Assembly: GCA_030680355.1 (NCBI GenBank)
Contig: JAUXVF010000027.1
Coordinates: 186,001-250,000 of the forward strand
DNA length: 64,000 bases
Source: Caulobacter sp.
GTDB lineage: Bacteria; Pseudomonadota; Alphaproteobacteria; Caulobacterales; Caulobacteraceae
Direction of reading: 5' to 3'
Below the pieces are notes generated by a model. That model was not told the DNA's origin. It saw only the letters and a list, made by a program, of their open reading frames with translations, and did not search any database. Below, one piece after another: positions 37,366 through 45,328 of this stretch. A program made the position numbers and the translations under genes. Each line of letters begins with the position of its first letter. The first letter of the stretch is position 1.

Positions 37366-37947
37366 ATGGGTCCATTCGTCATCTGCGTGGCATCGGTCTT
37401 TTCGGCCCTGCTGTTCGCGCTCACCGCCTGGTTCACCCGGGCCAGCTACTGGCGCGTCGCCGCCGCCCTGATGGGCGGGCTGGTCGCCGCGGCGCTCAGC
37501 CTGGGCTGGGATGTGCTGGCCTTCGAGATGGGCTGGTGGCGGTACGGCTACACCAAGGCTCACGCCCCGATCACGGCCTACGCCCCGGTGCTGTTCTGGT
37601 TCGGCGGCGGCATGGGGCTGATCGGCTGGCGGATGATCCGCAGCTGGGGAGCGCCCGGCGAGATCGGCTTCTTTCTGCTCTTTCCCCTGGTCGGCCTGGG
37701 GCGAGACCTGATCTTCGCGGCCGGCACCGGGACCTTCACCTTCGGACCGACGCCCTGGTCGATCATCATGGATCTGGTCGCCTGGCTGTCGATCGCCTTC
37801 GTGGTTCAGCTGGTGATGCAGCTGCTGGTCGGACCGGTGGACGGCGACGCCCTGGCGCCCGACCGTATTCCGCCTCCGGACGACGAGACAAACCCCGAGA
37901 TCATCAACGCGTCGCTGCAACGCTGCATCGCAGCATCCGACTTGTAA
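37366..37947 (+). CDS. Hypothetical four-helix membrane protein
   Basis: 193 residues: helices near 3-22, 28-50, 68-88, 98-120 and 128-155, and a polar C-terminal tail of about 40 residues containing DRIPPPDDE. The conserved-looking loop DVLAFEMGWWRYGYTKAHAP has many aromatics. GGAGGA lies 7 nt before the ATG. Family not recognised; it may be a carotenoid-cyclase-like or DUF-type integral protein, but no catalytic motif supports that. Confidence 0.7.
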   Translation: MGPFVICVASVFSALLFALTAWFTRASYWRVAAALMGGLVAAALSLGWDVLAFEMGWWRYGYTKAHAPITAYAPVLFWFGGGMGLIGWRMIRSWGAPGEIGFFLLFPLVGLGRDLIFAAGTGTFTFGPTPWSIIMDLVAWLSIAFVVQLVMQLLVGPVDGDALAPDRIPPPDDETNPEIINASLQRCIAASDL

Positions 37948-38042
37948 TCCGGCGACGTCCGGACTAGTGTTCACGCCCCCGGTCGTCCGCGCCCGCGGCC
38001 CGAAACCACCACCCATCAGGGCGAACCCGAGCTATTCTCCAT

Positions 38043-38516
38043 ATGGAAAAAGTGCCGATGACCGCCGGGGGCTATAGCGCCCTCGACGAAGAACTCAAGC
38101 GTCTGAAAACCACGGAACGGCCCAGCGTGATCGCCGCCATTTCCGAGGCGCGCGAACATGGCGATCTGAGTGAGAACGCCGAGTACCACGCCGCCAAGGA
38201 ACGCCAGGGCTGGATCGAAGGCCGTATCGCCGAGATCGAGGACAAGATCGCGCGCGCGCAGATCATCGACGTGTCCAAGCTCTCGGGAACGCATGTGAAG
38301 TTCGGCGCGACGGTCACCGTCGTCGACGAGGACACCGAGGACGAAGGCCGCTACCAGATCGTCGGCGAGCACGAGGCCGACGTGAAGGAAGGCCGCATCT
38401 CCCTGTCCTCGCCGCTGTCGCGCGCGATGATCGGCAAGGAAGTGGGCGACGTCGTCGAGGTCAACACGCCCGGCGGCATCAAGGCCTACGAGATTCTCAA
38501 GGTCGAGTGGGTCTAG
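38043..38516 (+). CDS. greA: Transcript cleavage/elongation factor GreA
   Basis: 157 residues. The N-terminal coiled coil ([20 protein letters not shown]) carries the acidic tip with [19 protein letters not shown], the most conserved GreA signature, which reaches the polymerase active site. The FKBP-like C-terminal domain ([20 protein letters not shown], then VNTPGG) binds the secondary channel rim. It rescues backtracked RNA polymerase. There is no clear ribosome site before the ATG. Confidence 0.97.
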   Translation: MEKVPMTAGGYSALDEELKRLKTTERPSVIAAISEAREHGDLSENAEYHAAKERQGWIEGRIAEIEDKIARAQIIDVSKLSGTHVKFGATVTVVDEDTEDEGRYQIVGEHEADVKEGRISLSSPLSRAMIGKEVGDVVEVNTPGGIKAYEILKVEWV

Positions 38517-38538
38517 ACCGCCTTTCGCCCTCTCCCCC

Positions 38539-38637
38539 GTCACCCCGGAAAGCCGCGCAAGCGGCTTATCCGGGACCCAAAAACAGAGCATGCTGGGTCC
38601 CGGTTCTCCGCGCTGACGCGCTCCGACCGGGATGACA
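38539..38637. repeat. Dispersed palindromic repeat supplying the start codon of the next gene
   Basis: Starts GTCACCCCGGAAAGCCGCGC, has GCGGCTTATCCGGGACCC, then GGGTCCCGGTTCTCCGCGCT, and ends GACCGGGATGACA. The two halves are inverted relative to each other, giving two hairpins and a long overall palindrome. Related to 31828-31930. The terminal GGGATGACA contains the ATG (38632) of the ELM1-family gene. Confidence 0.75.
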
Positions 38638-39636
38638 GAGCTGAAAACGCCGGCAAAACCCGCCCTGACGATCTGGGCCGTGTCCGACGGACGCGCGGGC
38701 ATCGAGGCCCAGGCTGTCGGCCTGGCCGAGGCCGTGGCGCGACGCCGCAAGGCGACCGTCGTCGTCAAGCGGATCGGCTGGACCAGCCGCATCGGCCGGC
38801 TGCCCTGGTGGCTGATCCCGCTCCCTCGCCATTGGTTGACCCCGACCAGCGAATTTGGCCCGCCCTGGCCCGGTCTGATGATCGCCGCCGGCCGCGCCAC
38901 CCTGCCGCTAGCCGTACGCATGCGCCGCTGGACGGGCCGCAAGACCTTCGTGGTCCAGATCCAGGATCCTCGCGCGCCGGCCGGCCTGTTCGACCTGGTC
39001 GTGCCGCCCAATCATGACCGGCTCAAGGGCGACAACGTGGTCTCGATCATCGGGGCGCCGCACCGCGTCACGACGAAGAAGCTGAAGACCGAATACGCCC
39101 GTTTCGCCGCCGTCATCGACCCCCTGCCCCATCCCCGCGCCGCGGTGCTGATCGGGGGCCGATCCAAGGCCTTTGATCTCAGCCCCGAGCGAGCCGCGGC
39201 CATCGCCCTGGACATCCAGCAGGCGCTCGAACAGACCGGCGGCTCGCTGCTGATGACCTTCTCCCGCCGCACGCCCGATCAGGCGCGGGCCCTGCTGACC
39301 GCGCGGCTCAAACACCTGCCGGGGATCATCTGGGACGGCGAGGGCGACAACCCCTATTTCGCCTTCCTCGCCGGCGCCGATCATGTGCTGGTCACCGAGG
39401 ACTCGGCCAATATGGCCACCGAGGCGGCCGGCACCGGCAAGCCGGTCTACATCCTGAAAATGGACGGCCAGAGCCTGAAATTCCGCCTGTTCCACGAGGA
39501 GCTGGAGCAGCTGGGCGCCACCCGCCCCTTCGCCGGAGTCCTCGAGACCTGGACCTACAAGCCCCTGACCGAGACAGACCGGGCGGCGAAGGAAATTCTG
39601 GCGCGGATGGACGCGCGAAACCCCGACAAGTCCTGA
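38632..39636 (+). CDS. ELM1/GtrOC1-family protein (nucleotide-diphospho-sugar-type fold)
   Basis: 334 residues matching the mitochondrial-fission-ELM1 family of bacteria: LTIWAVSDGRAGIEAQAVGL, VVQIQDPRAPAGLFDLVVPP, VLIGGRSKAF, SRRTP, and VTEDSANMATEAAGTGKPVY, which resembles a GT-B glycosyltransferase acceptor loop. Bacterial members are associated with surface polysaccharide genes and are likely glycosyltransferases. It lies just before the nonulosonate genes. Its start codon is in the end of a dispersed repeat and no ribosome site is seen. Confidence 0.85.
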   Translation: MTELKTPAKPALTIWAVSDGRAGIEAQAVGLAEAVARRRKATVVVKRIGWTSRIGRLPWWLIPLPRHWLTPTSEFGPPWPGLMIAAGRATLPLAVRMRRWTGRKTFVVQIQDPRAPAGLFDLVVPPNHDRLKGDNVVSIIGAPHRVTTKKLKTEYARFAAVIDPLPHPRAAVLIGGRSKAFDLSPERAAAIALDIQQALEQTGGSLLMTFSRRTPDQARALLTARLKHLPGIIWDGEGDNPYFAFLAGADHVLVTEDSANMATEAAGTGKPVYILKMDGQSLKFRLFHEELEQLGATRPFAGVLETWTYKPLTETDRAAKEILARMDARNPDKS

Positions 39637-39639
39637 CCC

Positions 39640-39670
39640 GTCATCGTCGGACTTGTTCCGACGGTCCAGG
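39640..39670 (+). repeat. Short hairpin repeat after the ELM1-family gene
   Basis: GTCATCGTCGGACTTGTTCC followed by GACGGTCCAGG: a GTCGGA-CTTGT-TCCGAC hairpin with the same CTTGT loop as the hairpin at 43298-43326. It may act as a terminator, although there is no T run. Confidence 0.55.
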
Positions 39671-39687
39671 ACCGCCATCGTCCCCCC

Positions 39688-40407
39688 ATGATCCTCGCCA
39701 TCCTCCAGGCCCGCATGAGCTCGACCCGCCTGCCCGGCAAGGTGCTGATGCCGCTGGCCGGGGCGCCGATGATCGTGCGCCAGATCGAGCGGGTCAGCCG
39801 CGCCCGCCGGATCGACAAACTGGTCGTGGCCACCAGTCTCAATCCCGGCGACGACGCCATCGAGAAAACCGTCCGCAAGGAGGGCATCGCCGTCCATCGC
39901 GGGCCGCTCGACGACGTGCTGGCGCGGTTCATCGGCGCCCTGGAGGCCTTCGGTCCCGCCGACCATGTCGTGCGGCTGACCGCCGACTGCCCGCTGGCCG
40001 ACTGGACGGTCATCGATGAGACCATCGACACCCATCTCGAGACCGGCGCCGACTACACCAGCAACACACCGCCCCACCGCACCTTCCCCAAGGGGCTGGA
40101 TGTCGAGGTGATCACCGCCGCCGCCCTTCGCCGGGCCGCCGCCGCCGCGACGACGCCCGAGGAGCATGAGCATGTGACCTGGGGCGTCTGGAACCATCCC
40201 GACCGCTACCGCCTGGCCTTCCATTCGCAGCCGGTCGACGAGGGCGAGGTGCGCTGGACCGTCGACCGGCCCGACGACTACGCCTTCATGGCCACGGTCT
40301 ATGACGGCCTCTACAAGAAGGACCGGGCCTTCACCGCCGACGCCGTGCGCAAATTCGTGCGCGGCCGGCCGGACCTGGCCACGTTTGGCGGAGACCGCCG
40401 CGTATGA
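39688..40407 (+). CDS. SpsF/PseF-like CTP-dependent sugar cytidylyltransferase
   Basis: 239 residues. The N-terminal MILAILQARMSSTRLPGKVL is the nucleotide-binding loop of COG1861 (SpsF-type) cytidylyltransferases; LTADCPLADWTVID is the metal site, and WTVDRPDDYAFM ends the core. In pseudaminic-acid pathways a cytidylyltransferase activates the sugar with CTP, and its overlap with pseH (4 nt) supports that role here. The classical PseF has a different N-terminus (IPARGGSKRI), so activity as CMP-pseudaminate synthetase is inferred. Confidence 0.8.
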   Translation: MILAILQARMSSTRLPGKVLMPLAGAPMIVRQIERVSRARRIDKLVVATSLNPGDDAIEKTVRKEGIAVHRGPLDDVLARFIGALEAFGPADHVVRLTADCPLADWTVIDETIDTHLETGADYTSNTPPHRTFPKGLDVEVITAAALRRAAAAATTPEEHEHVTWGVWNHPDRYRLAFHSQPVDEGEVRWTVDRPDDYAFMATVYDGLYKKDRAFTADAVRKFVRGRPDLATFGGDRRV

Positions 40408-40973
40408 CCGCCCCGACCGTCACCCTGCGCGACCTGACGCCCGACGACAGCGACCGCCTGTTCGCCTGGCGCAACAGCGAGGCGGTGCGGCCCTATATGT
40501 ACACCGACCATCTGATCGCGCCGGAGGAGCACGCCCACTGGTTCGCCGGCCTTCCCGGCGACGATCGCCGCCGCTACTGGATCATCGAGATGGACGGCGT
40601 CCCGGTGGGCCTGGCCAACCTCTATGACATCGACCGCCGCCACGGCCGCTGCGCCTGGGCCTACTACCTTGCCGATCCGTCGGTGCGCGGGTTGGGCCTG
40701 GGCAGCTTTGTCGAGTTCTGGATGATCGAGCAGGTGTTCGGGCCGCAGGCGCTGACCAAGCTGTGGTGCGAGGTGCTGGCGTCCAACGAACCGGTCTGGC
40801 GGCTGCATGAGAAGCATGGCTTCGTGCAGGAGGCCCGCTTCCGCCGCCATATCGTCAAGGACGGCGAGGCTGTCGACGTGTTTGGCCTGGGCCTGCTGGC
40901 CGAGGACTGGGCGGTTCGCCGGCCGGACATGGCCGCGCGGCTGGCGGCGAAGGGGTTTGCGTTTCCGGCCTAG
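40404..40973 (+). CDS. pseH: PseH-like UDP-4-amino-sugar N-acetyltransferase
   Basis: 189-residue GNAT enzyme: VTLRDLTPDDSDRLFAWRNS, EEHAHWFAGL, WIIEMDGVPVGLANLYDID, the CoA loop SVRGLGLGSFVEFWMIEQ, and WRLHEKHGFVQEARFRRHIV. This arrangement is typical of PseH, which adds an N-acetyl group to UDP-4-amino-4,6-dideoxy-L-AltNAc. The ATG overlaps the stop of the cytidylyltransferase gene by 4 nt, so the two are coupled. Confidence 0.85.
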   Translation: MTAPTVTLRDLTPDDSDRLFAWRNSEAVRPYMYTDHLIAPEEHAHWFAGLPGDDRRRYWIIEMDGVPVGLANLYDIDRRHGRCAWAYYLADPSVRGLGLGSFVEFWMIEQVFGPQALTKLWCEVLASNEPVWRLHEKHGFVQEARFRRHIVKDGEAVDVFGLGLLAEDWAVRRPDMAARLAAKGFAFPA

Positions 40974-41033
40974 GCCCGTCATGGCCGGTAGTATGGCGCA
41001 AACGCCAGAGCGCTAAGGCTCGCGTCTTCCGGG

Positions 41034-41765
41034 CTAGCCGCCTTTCACCACCGCGCCCGGCGGCGGCTTGATCGCCGCCCACCGCTCAGCAATAGCCAGA
41101 CAGGCCGCGCCCATCTCTTTGTAAAGATACCCAGCGTTGCCGGGAGCTTCGTAGGTTTGAGCCGTATTGGCGTCGAGAACGATGCACAGCTTCTTTTCGG
41201 GCTCGCCGACATCCGGGTCCGCTACCTGGCTCATTCGTCCGAAAGCGTAGGCGGAATGGTACATCGCGATCTTGGGTGAAAGGGCCTTGCTCTTCGCGTA
41301 TCGAAGAACGACCCCGCCTGTACGAACCCTGTTCGTCTTGGTCACGCGCTGAAGCGAAAGGTCAGTCGCAAACGTCACGCGAACGCCGTTCATGGAGTGG
41401 GCGGGGAAATCTGCACCGGCAGAAATTACCGCCGCCGGCAAATCCAGTTCCCACGCGACCTCGGCGAATTTCGCCACGTAGTCGGCGTTGTGATCGTTGA
41501 CCTCCCCCTCGAAAACGGAGTCGGAGAGCTTGTTCCGGATGAAATCCGCCTTTTCCTTCAGGGCCTTGGCGTCAAGCGGCCCCGCAAGAAAGGCAGCCTT
41601 GATCGCGGCTCTGGCCTCGGCGTGCTGAACGACGCGGACAGTGGGCCGGTACTTGCAACTCTGAACGATGCCGCGCCTCGCCTGCTCAGAGGCCGCCATG
41701 TAGTCGGCCAAGCGGGCAGCTGACATCTGAGGGTTAGGGCGAAGCGTATGAGTGAATTGTTCCAC
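41034..41765 (-). CDS. Unknown protein (243 aa) in an accessory island
   Basis: Soluble protein with no family I can name. It begins MEQFTHTLRPNPQMSAARLA then DYMAASEQARRGIVQSCKYR, with a Lys/Arg-rich first third and an HNADYVAKFAEVAWELDLPA helix region. The second half (VTFATDLSLQRVTKTNRVRT, then GGVVLRYAKSKALSP) looks like a beta-rich domain. Codon use is less GC-skewed than that of its neighbours, a sign of horizontal transfer. It is divergent from a 75-residue gene 26 bp away. The context (between pseH and pseG) and the style of the protein would suit a phage-defence or mobile-element role, but there is no direct evidence. Confidence 0.75.
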   Translation of the reverse strand: MEQFTHTLRPNPQMSAARLADYMAASEQARRGIVQSCKYRPTVRVVQHAEARAAIKAAFLAGPLDAKALKEKADFIRNKLSDSVFEGEVNDHNADYVAKFAEVAWELDLPAAVISAGADFPAHSMNGVRVTFATDLSLQRVTKTNRVRTGGVVLRYAKSKALSPKIAMYHSAYAFGRMSQVADPDVGEPEKKLCIVLDANTAQTYEAPGNAGYLYKEMGAACLAIAERWAAIKPPPGAVVKGG

Positions 41766-41791
41766 GAATCGATCCTGAAAAGGTAGTGAAC

Positions 41792-42019
41792 ATGGCAGGC
41801 TACTACTTCAGCGCCGCGTTGGATAACGACACGACGATCTGTCTTGCACCGCTGTCCGACCGACGCCTTGAATTGTCCGGCGAGGACCTGACGGATACCA
41901 GCGGATATTTCCTCTACACGGTCCATCATGGCGCTCAGCCAGAGGCAGTGGAAATCCTTGCGCGCGTTCAGTCTGAAGACGCGGCGTGGCGTCTGAAGGG
42001 GATGTTCGGCCTGAGCTAG
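41792..42019 (+). CDS. Unknown small protein (75 aa) in the accessory island
   Basis: MAGYYFSAALDNDTTICLAP then LSDRRLELSGEDLTDTSGYF, an acidic soluble protein with a predicted beta-then-helix pattern. AAAGGT lies about 8 nt before the ATG at 41792; a GTG at 41786 is in frame too. It is divergently transcribed from the 243-residue gene and its codon use is less GC-biased than average here. No homologue recognised. Confidence 0.65.
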   Translation: MAGYYFSAALDNDTTICLAPLSDRRLELSGEDLTDTSGYFLYTVHHGAQPEAVEILARVQSEDAAWRLKGMFGLS

Positions 42020-42098
42020 CGTCAGCCTAGCGACCAACGCCGGGGCCGTCCCTCGTCACAGATGACGCCGGGCTTGCGCGGCAATCCGATCAGGAGCG

Positions 42099-42272
42099 AG
42101 TGTTTCGCTCAGCACTGTTAGGGATTTCGAGAAGGGCCGGCGGGTGCCGATCAAGAACAACCTGGAAGCCCTACGCTCAGCCTTTGAGAACGCAGGGCTC
42201 CAGCTCACCTGCACTGGTGCAGGTGAGCCTTTAGGCGTTCAGTTGGCTAGAAGCCCCGACAGGGCCTCCTGA
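42099..42272 (+). pseudogene. Remnant of an XRE-family HTH regulator
   Basis: Frame from 42099 reads GASVSLSTVRDFEKGRRVPI then KNNLEALRSAFENAGLQLTC and ends GVQLARSPDRAS-stop at 42270-42272. SLSTVRDFEKGRR...NNLEALRxAFExAG is the hallmark of short XRE/Cro-type repressors. The first half of the HTH is missing: only a fragment (GLARQS) is visible in another frame at about 42070-42087, suggesting a deletion plus a frameshift. No start codon or ribosome site is left. Confidence 0.7.
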
Positions 42273-42375
42273 ACCAGCGGCGACGGCGGCGCTTGTGACG
42301 CCGGACGTGCCTCGATTGGCCGTCTTGAATGCGGTAGTAGTCTCGCACATTCACATCATAGGGGGTCGGATCCAC
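42247..42375 (-). CDS. Very small, highly basic protein (42 aa)
   Basis: A GTG at 42373-42375 has GGAG 7 nt upstream. The product is MDPTPYDVNVRDYYRIQDGQ followed by SRHVRRHKRRRRRWFRRPCR and GF. The Arg-rich tail could bind nucleic acid. The frame is open upstream to 42504, but that part looks non-coding. It overlaps the end of the XRE remnant by 26 bp on the opposite strand. Real coding status is uncertain. Confidence 0.4.
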   Translation of the reverse strand: MDPTPYDVNVRDYYRIQDGQSRHVRRHKRRRRRWFRRPCRGF

Positions 42376-42565
42376 GGCAATTCTCCATGCGTGGGGCCTT
42401 GAAAAACCGACCGGCTCGTGCAAGGATTCCTTCTCTACAGGGCAGAAGGTTTCTTTGCCGGTTTCCGGCGGACTGGATGCACAAAACGGCCTCTGGTCTC
42501 TCACGGACCGGGGGTCGTTTCTGTATGTGCTGTCTTCAGCGGTTCGCTGGGCTTCGCCTAGGCGT

Positions 42566-43063
42566 TCATCTCAAAATGTCCTCCTCTTCAACGCCCACAG
42601 TTGCGGTGGTTATGGTAGGGATCATGCTCCAGCGGTCCGCTGATTGCCGGTAGAGCCGCCCCCGTTCTCGGTTCAACTCGTTGTAGACGGTCTTTTCAGA
42701 CACCCGTTGATCCAGCGCCACGGCCCGCTTCTGAATCTCAGAAGTCGTGCTGCCGGGAGCGTCTTCGAGGACCAGCATCACAAGTTCCCGCGTCAGGCCG
42801 CGAGGGGCGCGGGGCGCTTTCTCTTGGTCGTCTTCACGGGTGGACGCATTTTCGGCGGAAGTAGTTGAAACGATATTGGACGGAGTTTCGCTGGCTGCCG
42901 CTCTTGCAGCCTGAGGCGCTCCGGACACCGCCTGCAGAATGCGATCCCGCTCTCGCTGTTCCCCGACCTCGATCCCAAGCCGATGCGCCTCGATCAGGGC
43001 GCGGCGGATCGCCGTCGTGTCAAACAGGGCGACCAGGTGATCAAGGTTGGGTTCGTCAAGCAT
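42566..43063 (-). CDS. Unknown protein with C-terminal winged-helix-like domain (165 aa)
   Basis: Starts MLDEPNLDHLVALFDTTAIR (ATG 43063, CGGAG upstream). The first 55 residues are helical (HRLGIEVGEQRERDRILQAV), then comes a low-complexity Ala/Ser/Glu linker, and then a domain LTRELVMLVLEDAPGSTTSE IQKRAVALDQRVSEKTVYNE LNRERGRLYR that follows the helix-turn-helix and wing pattern of small replication or phage regulators. I do not recognise the family. Codon use is less GC-rich than that of neighbouring genes. It ends the accessory island on the pseG side. Confidence 0.7.
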   Translation of the reverse strand: MLDEPNLDHLVALFDTTAIRRALIEAHRLGIEVGEQRERDRILQAVSGAPQAARAAASETPSNIVSTTSAENASTREDDQEKAPRAPRGLTRELVMLVLEDAPGSTTSEIQKRAVALDQRVSEKTVYNELNRERGRLYRQSADRWSMIPTITTATVGVEEEDILR

Positions 43064-43297
43064 CGGGAGACTCCGGCAATGTCTCCCATTAACCCTTACC
43101 GCCCCGCCGATCAACCATATTGTGCCAACAGGGATGGTTTTGTGGAACGGTCGCGCCTTCGTGATCCTAGCTCGCGCTGCCAGGGGGTGCTTCAGGGGGG
43201 TGGGGGAAGGTTGCCGTCCCGTTCTCTTTCGGGTTTCTGTGCGACACCCTTTGTGGTGGTTGCAATTTTGATCAGTGGCGTTTGCGCCATAATACCG

Positions 43298-43326
43298 GTC
43301 ATGGCCCGACTTGTTCGGGCCATGAC
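43298..43326. terminator. Perfect hairpin downstream of pseG
   Basis: GTCATGGCCCGA-CTTGT-TCGGGCCATGAC: a 12-bp perfect stem with a 5-nt loop, 13 bp beyond the pseG stop. There is no U run, so it may be a stabilising or factor-assisted terminator, or a member of the dispersed GTCAT...ATGAC repeats (same CTTGT loop as at 39640). Confidence 0.6.
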
Positions 43327-43339
43327 GGCGTATTGTGGG

Positions 43340-44302
43340 TCAGGTCTGCAGCAAACCCGCCAACGCCTCCGCCACACGCCGCGCGCCGCCGCCGTCGCAG
43401 AGGGCGGCCGAGCGAGCTGACAGGCCTTCGCGCAGGCCCGCCTGCCAAGACAACCGCTCCACCGCCGCCGCCAACCGCCCCTCCAGGTCCGGCCAGCGCG
43501 CGTCCAGCGCCAGGGTCGTCCCGGCCGCGTCGAGCGCCATGGCCATCTCGCGCTGGTTGTCGGCCAGGATCAGGGTCACGGTGGGCAGACCCAGACAGGC
43601 CCGTTCCCAGACGCTGGAGCCGCCGGCCCCGACGCCGATGTCGGCCTGTTCGATCAGTCCGGCCATGTCGCTGCTGTCGATATGCAGGGCGATGCGCCCC
43701 GACGCCGCCAGCGGTTCGAGCACCGACAGGCTGGGCGCCCCGGCGCCGACCACCACGTCCAGCGCCAGACCGGTCTCAGCCAGGGCCTGGACGGCCCGTC
43801 CGGTGATCCCGCCGACATCGGTCAGGCCCAGCGAAACCAGACCGCGCACGACAGGCGCGCCGCGTCGGGCCAGGGCCGTCTCCCGGCGCGCGGCGAACGC
43901 CGGCCTCACCAGGGCGTAGCTCGGCCCGGCCAGCACCACCGGCGCCGCATAGTCCCTGGCCAAGCGGCCAAACGACGGGTCGAGCACCAGATCGCAGTCA
44001 TGTGGCCGGGCCAGATCGTCGATCACCGCCAGTCGTCCCGTCCGCCCCCGCCAGGCGGCCTCGGTCGCCGGCGTCATGCGATAGGAATCAAGCACCAGCA
44101 GGTCGGCGGCGGCGTCTGGCTCGACCAGCGGCATGTCCGGCGCATAGCGGGCCAGGATATCGGCGGCCTCCGGCGTGCGGACGAAGCCGCAGACCGCGCC
44201 CCGCGCCGCCAGCGCCTCGGCCAGGGTCAGGCAGCGCATGACATGACCGCCGCCGACGCCGGGGCCGGCGTCGCAGACGAACAGGATGCGGGATGAAGTC
44301 AT
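43340..44302 (-). CDS. pseG: PseG-like UDP-sugar hydrolase
   Basis: 320 residues: ILFVCDAGPGVGGGHVMRCL then TLAEALAARG matches the PseG N-terminal G-x-GHxxR nucleotide-sugar loop, with LLVLDSYRMTP and VIDDLARPHDCDLVLDPSFG next, and the C-terminal UDP-binding GAGGSSVWERACLGLPTVTL. PseG removes UDP from UDP-2,4-diacetamido-trideoxy-L-altrose before condensation by PseI. It belongs to the same pathway as pseH and pseI in this window but is on the other strand, separated by the accessory island. Confidence 0.9.
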   Translation of the reverse strand: MTSSRILFVCDAGPGVGGGHVMRCLTLAEALAARGAVCGFVRTPEAADILARYAPDMPLVEPDAAADLLVLDSYRMTPATEAAWRGRTGRLAVIDDLARPHDCDLVLDPSFGRLARDYAAPVVLAGPSYALVRPAFAARRETALARRGAPVVRGLVSLGLTDVGGITGRAVQALAETGLALDVVVGAGAPSLSVLEPLAASGRIALHIDSSDMAGLIEQADIGVGAGGSSVWERACLGLPTVTLILADNQREMAMALDAAGTTLALDARWPDLEGRLAAAVERLSWQAGLREGLSARSAALCDGGGARRVAEALAGLLQT

Positions 44303-44425
44303 GGCGCGACCGGGCTGGAGTGAGTCGCGCCATCCTAGGTCCGACGCTCAACCGCGTCTTGCAGGACTGGCGAACGGCGGTCATTCACGCCATGTAGGCA
44401 TCTTCGCCGCCGGCTGGGGAATGTC

Positions 44426-45289
44426 ATGAGCGCCAACAGAAAATCCGTCGTCGTCACCGGCGTCTCGACCGGCATCGGCTGGGGCACGGCCAAGGTCCTT
44501 GTCGCCAACGGCTTCCAGGTGTTCGGCAGCGTCCGCAAGGCGGCCGACGGCGACCGCCTCAAGGCCGAGTTCGGCGAAGCCTTCACCCCCCTGCTGTTCG
44601 ACGTCACCGACGAAGCCGCGGTCCGCGCGGGCGCGCGTCAGGTCGAGGCGGCCCTGGGCGGCCAGACCCTGGCCGGTCTGGTCAACAACGCCGGCATCGC
44701 GGTCGCCGGGCCGCTGCTGCATCTGCCGGTCGAGGACTTCCGCCAGCAGATGGAGGTCAATGTCACCGGCATGGTCATCGCCACCCAGGCCTTCGCCCCG
44801 CTGCTCGGCGCCGGGAGCCCGGCGCGCAAGGACCCCGGCCGGGTGGTCAACATCTCCTCGGTGGGCGGCCGGACGGCCAGCCCGTTCATGGCCCCTTACA
44901 GCACCTCGAAATTCGCCGTCGAAGGCCTGTCGGAGTCCCTGCGCCGCGAACTGCTGGTGTTCGGCGTCGATGTGATCGTCGTGGCCCCCGGCGCCGTGGC
45001 CACGCCGATCTGGTCCAAGGCCGAAGAGATCGACGTCACGCCTTACGCCAACACCGTCTACGCCGGGCCGATGGACCGGTTGAAGACCTATATGCAGGCG
45101 CTCGGCGTCAAGGGTCTGCCGCCCGAACGGATCGGCGAGGTCATCCTCCAGGCCCTGACCGTCGCCAAACCCAAGGTGCGCTACACGGTCTCGCCGGACC
45201 CGTTCCAGGTGTTCATGTCGGAAAAGGTGCTGTCCAAACGCGCCATGGACCAGATCGTCGGCAAGCGCATGGGGCTGCTGCCGGAGTAG
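44426..45289 (+). CDS. SDR family oxidoreductase
   Basis: 287 residues: VVVTGVSTGIGWGTAK, GLVNNAGIAV, INISSVGGR-type Ser (VVNISSVGGRTA), YSTSKFAVEGLSESLRREL with catalytic Tyr and Lys, and a C-terminal extension of about 50 residues typical of the retinol-dehydrogenase-like classical SDRs. It sits between pseG and pseI on the opposite strand; a link to sugar synthesis is possible but not shown. GGGGAA precedes the start. Confidence 0.87.
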   Translation: MSANRKSVVVTGVSTGIGWGTAKVLVANGFQVFGSVRKAADGDRLKAEFGEAFTPLLFDVTDEAAVRAGARQVEAALGGQTLAGLVNNAGIAVAGPLLHLPVEDFRQQMEVNVTGMVIATQAFAPLLGAGSPARKDPGRVVNISSVGGRTASPFMAPYSTSKFAVEGLSESLRRELLVFGVDVIVVAPGAVATPIWSKAEEIDVTPYANTVYAGPMDRLKTYMQALGVKGLPPERIGEVILQALTVAKPKVRYTVSPDPFQVFMSEKVLSKRAMDQIVGKRMGLLPE

Positions 45290-45298
45290 CGGTCTGGC

Positions 45299-45328
45299 GA
45301 GGCTCCCCACGCCTGTGGGGAGGATCGA
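45299..45328. repeat. Hairpin between convergent SDR and pseI genes
   Basis: GAGGCTCCCCACGCCTGTGGGGAGGATCG forms a TCCCCAC-GCCT-GTGGGGA stem. The adjacent convergent stops make it a likely bidirectional terminator or a small member of the hairpin repeats. Confidence 0.55.

Noticed and set aside
43064..43297. Small genes between the 165-aa gene and pseG
   Set aside because: Open frames there are short, lack ribosome sites and read through G-runs; I see only non-coding DNA and the hairpin.
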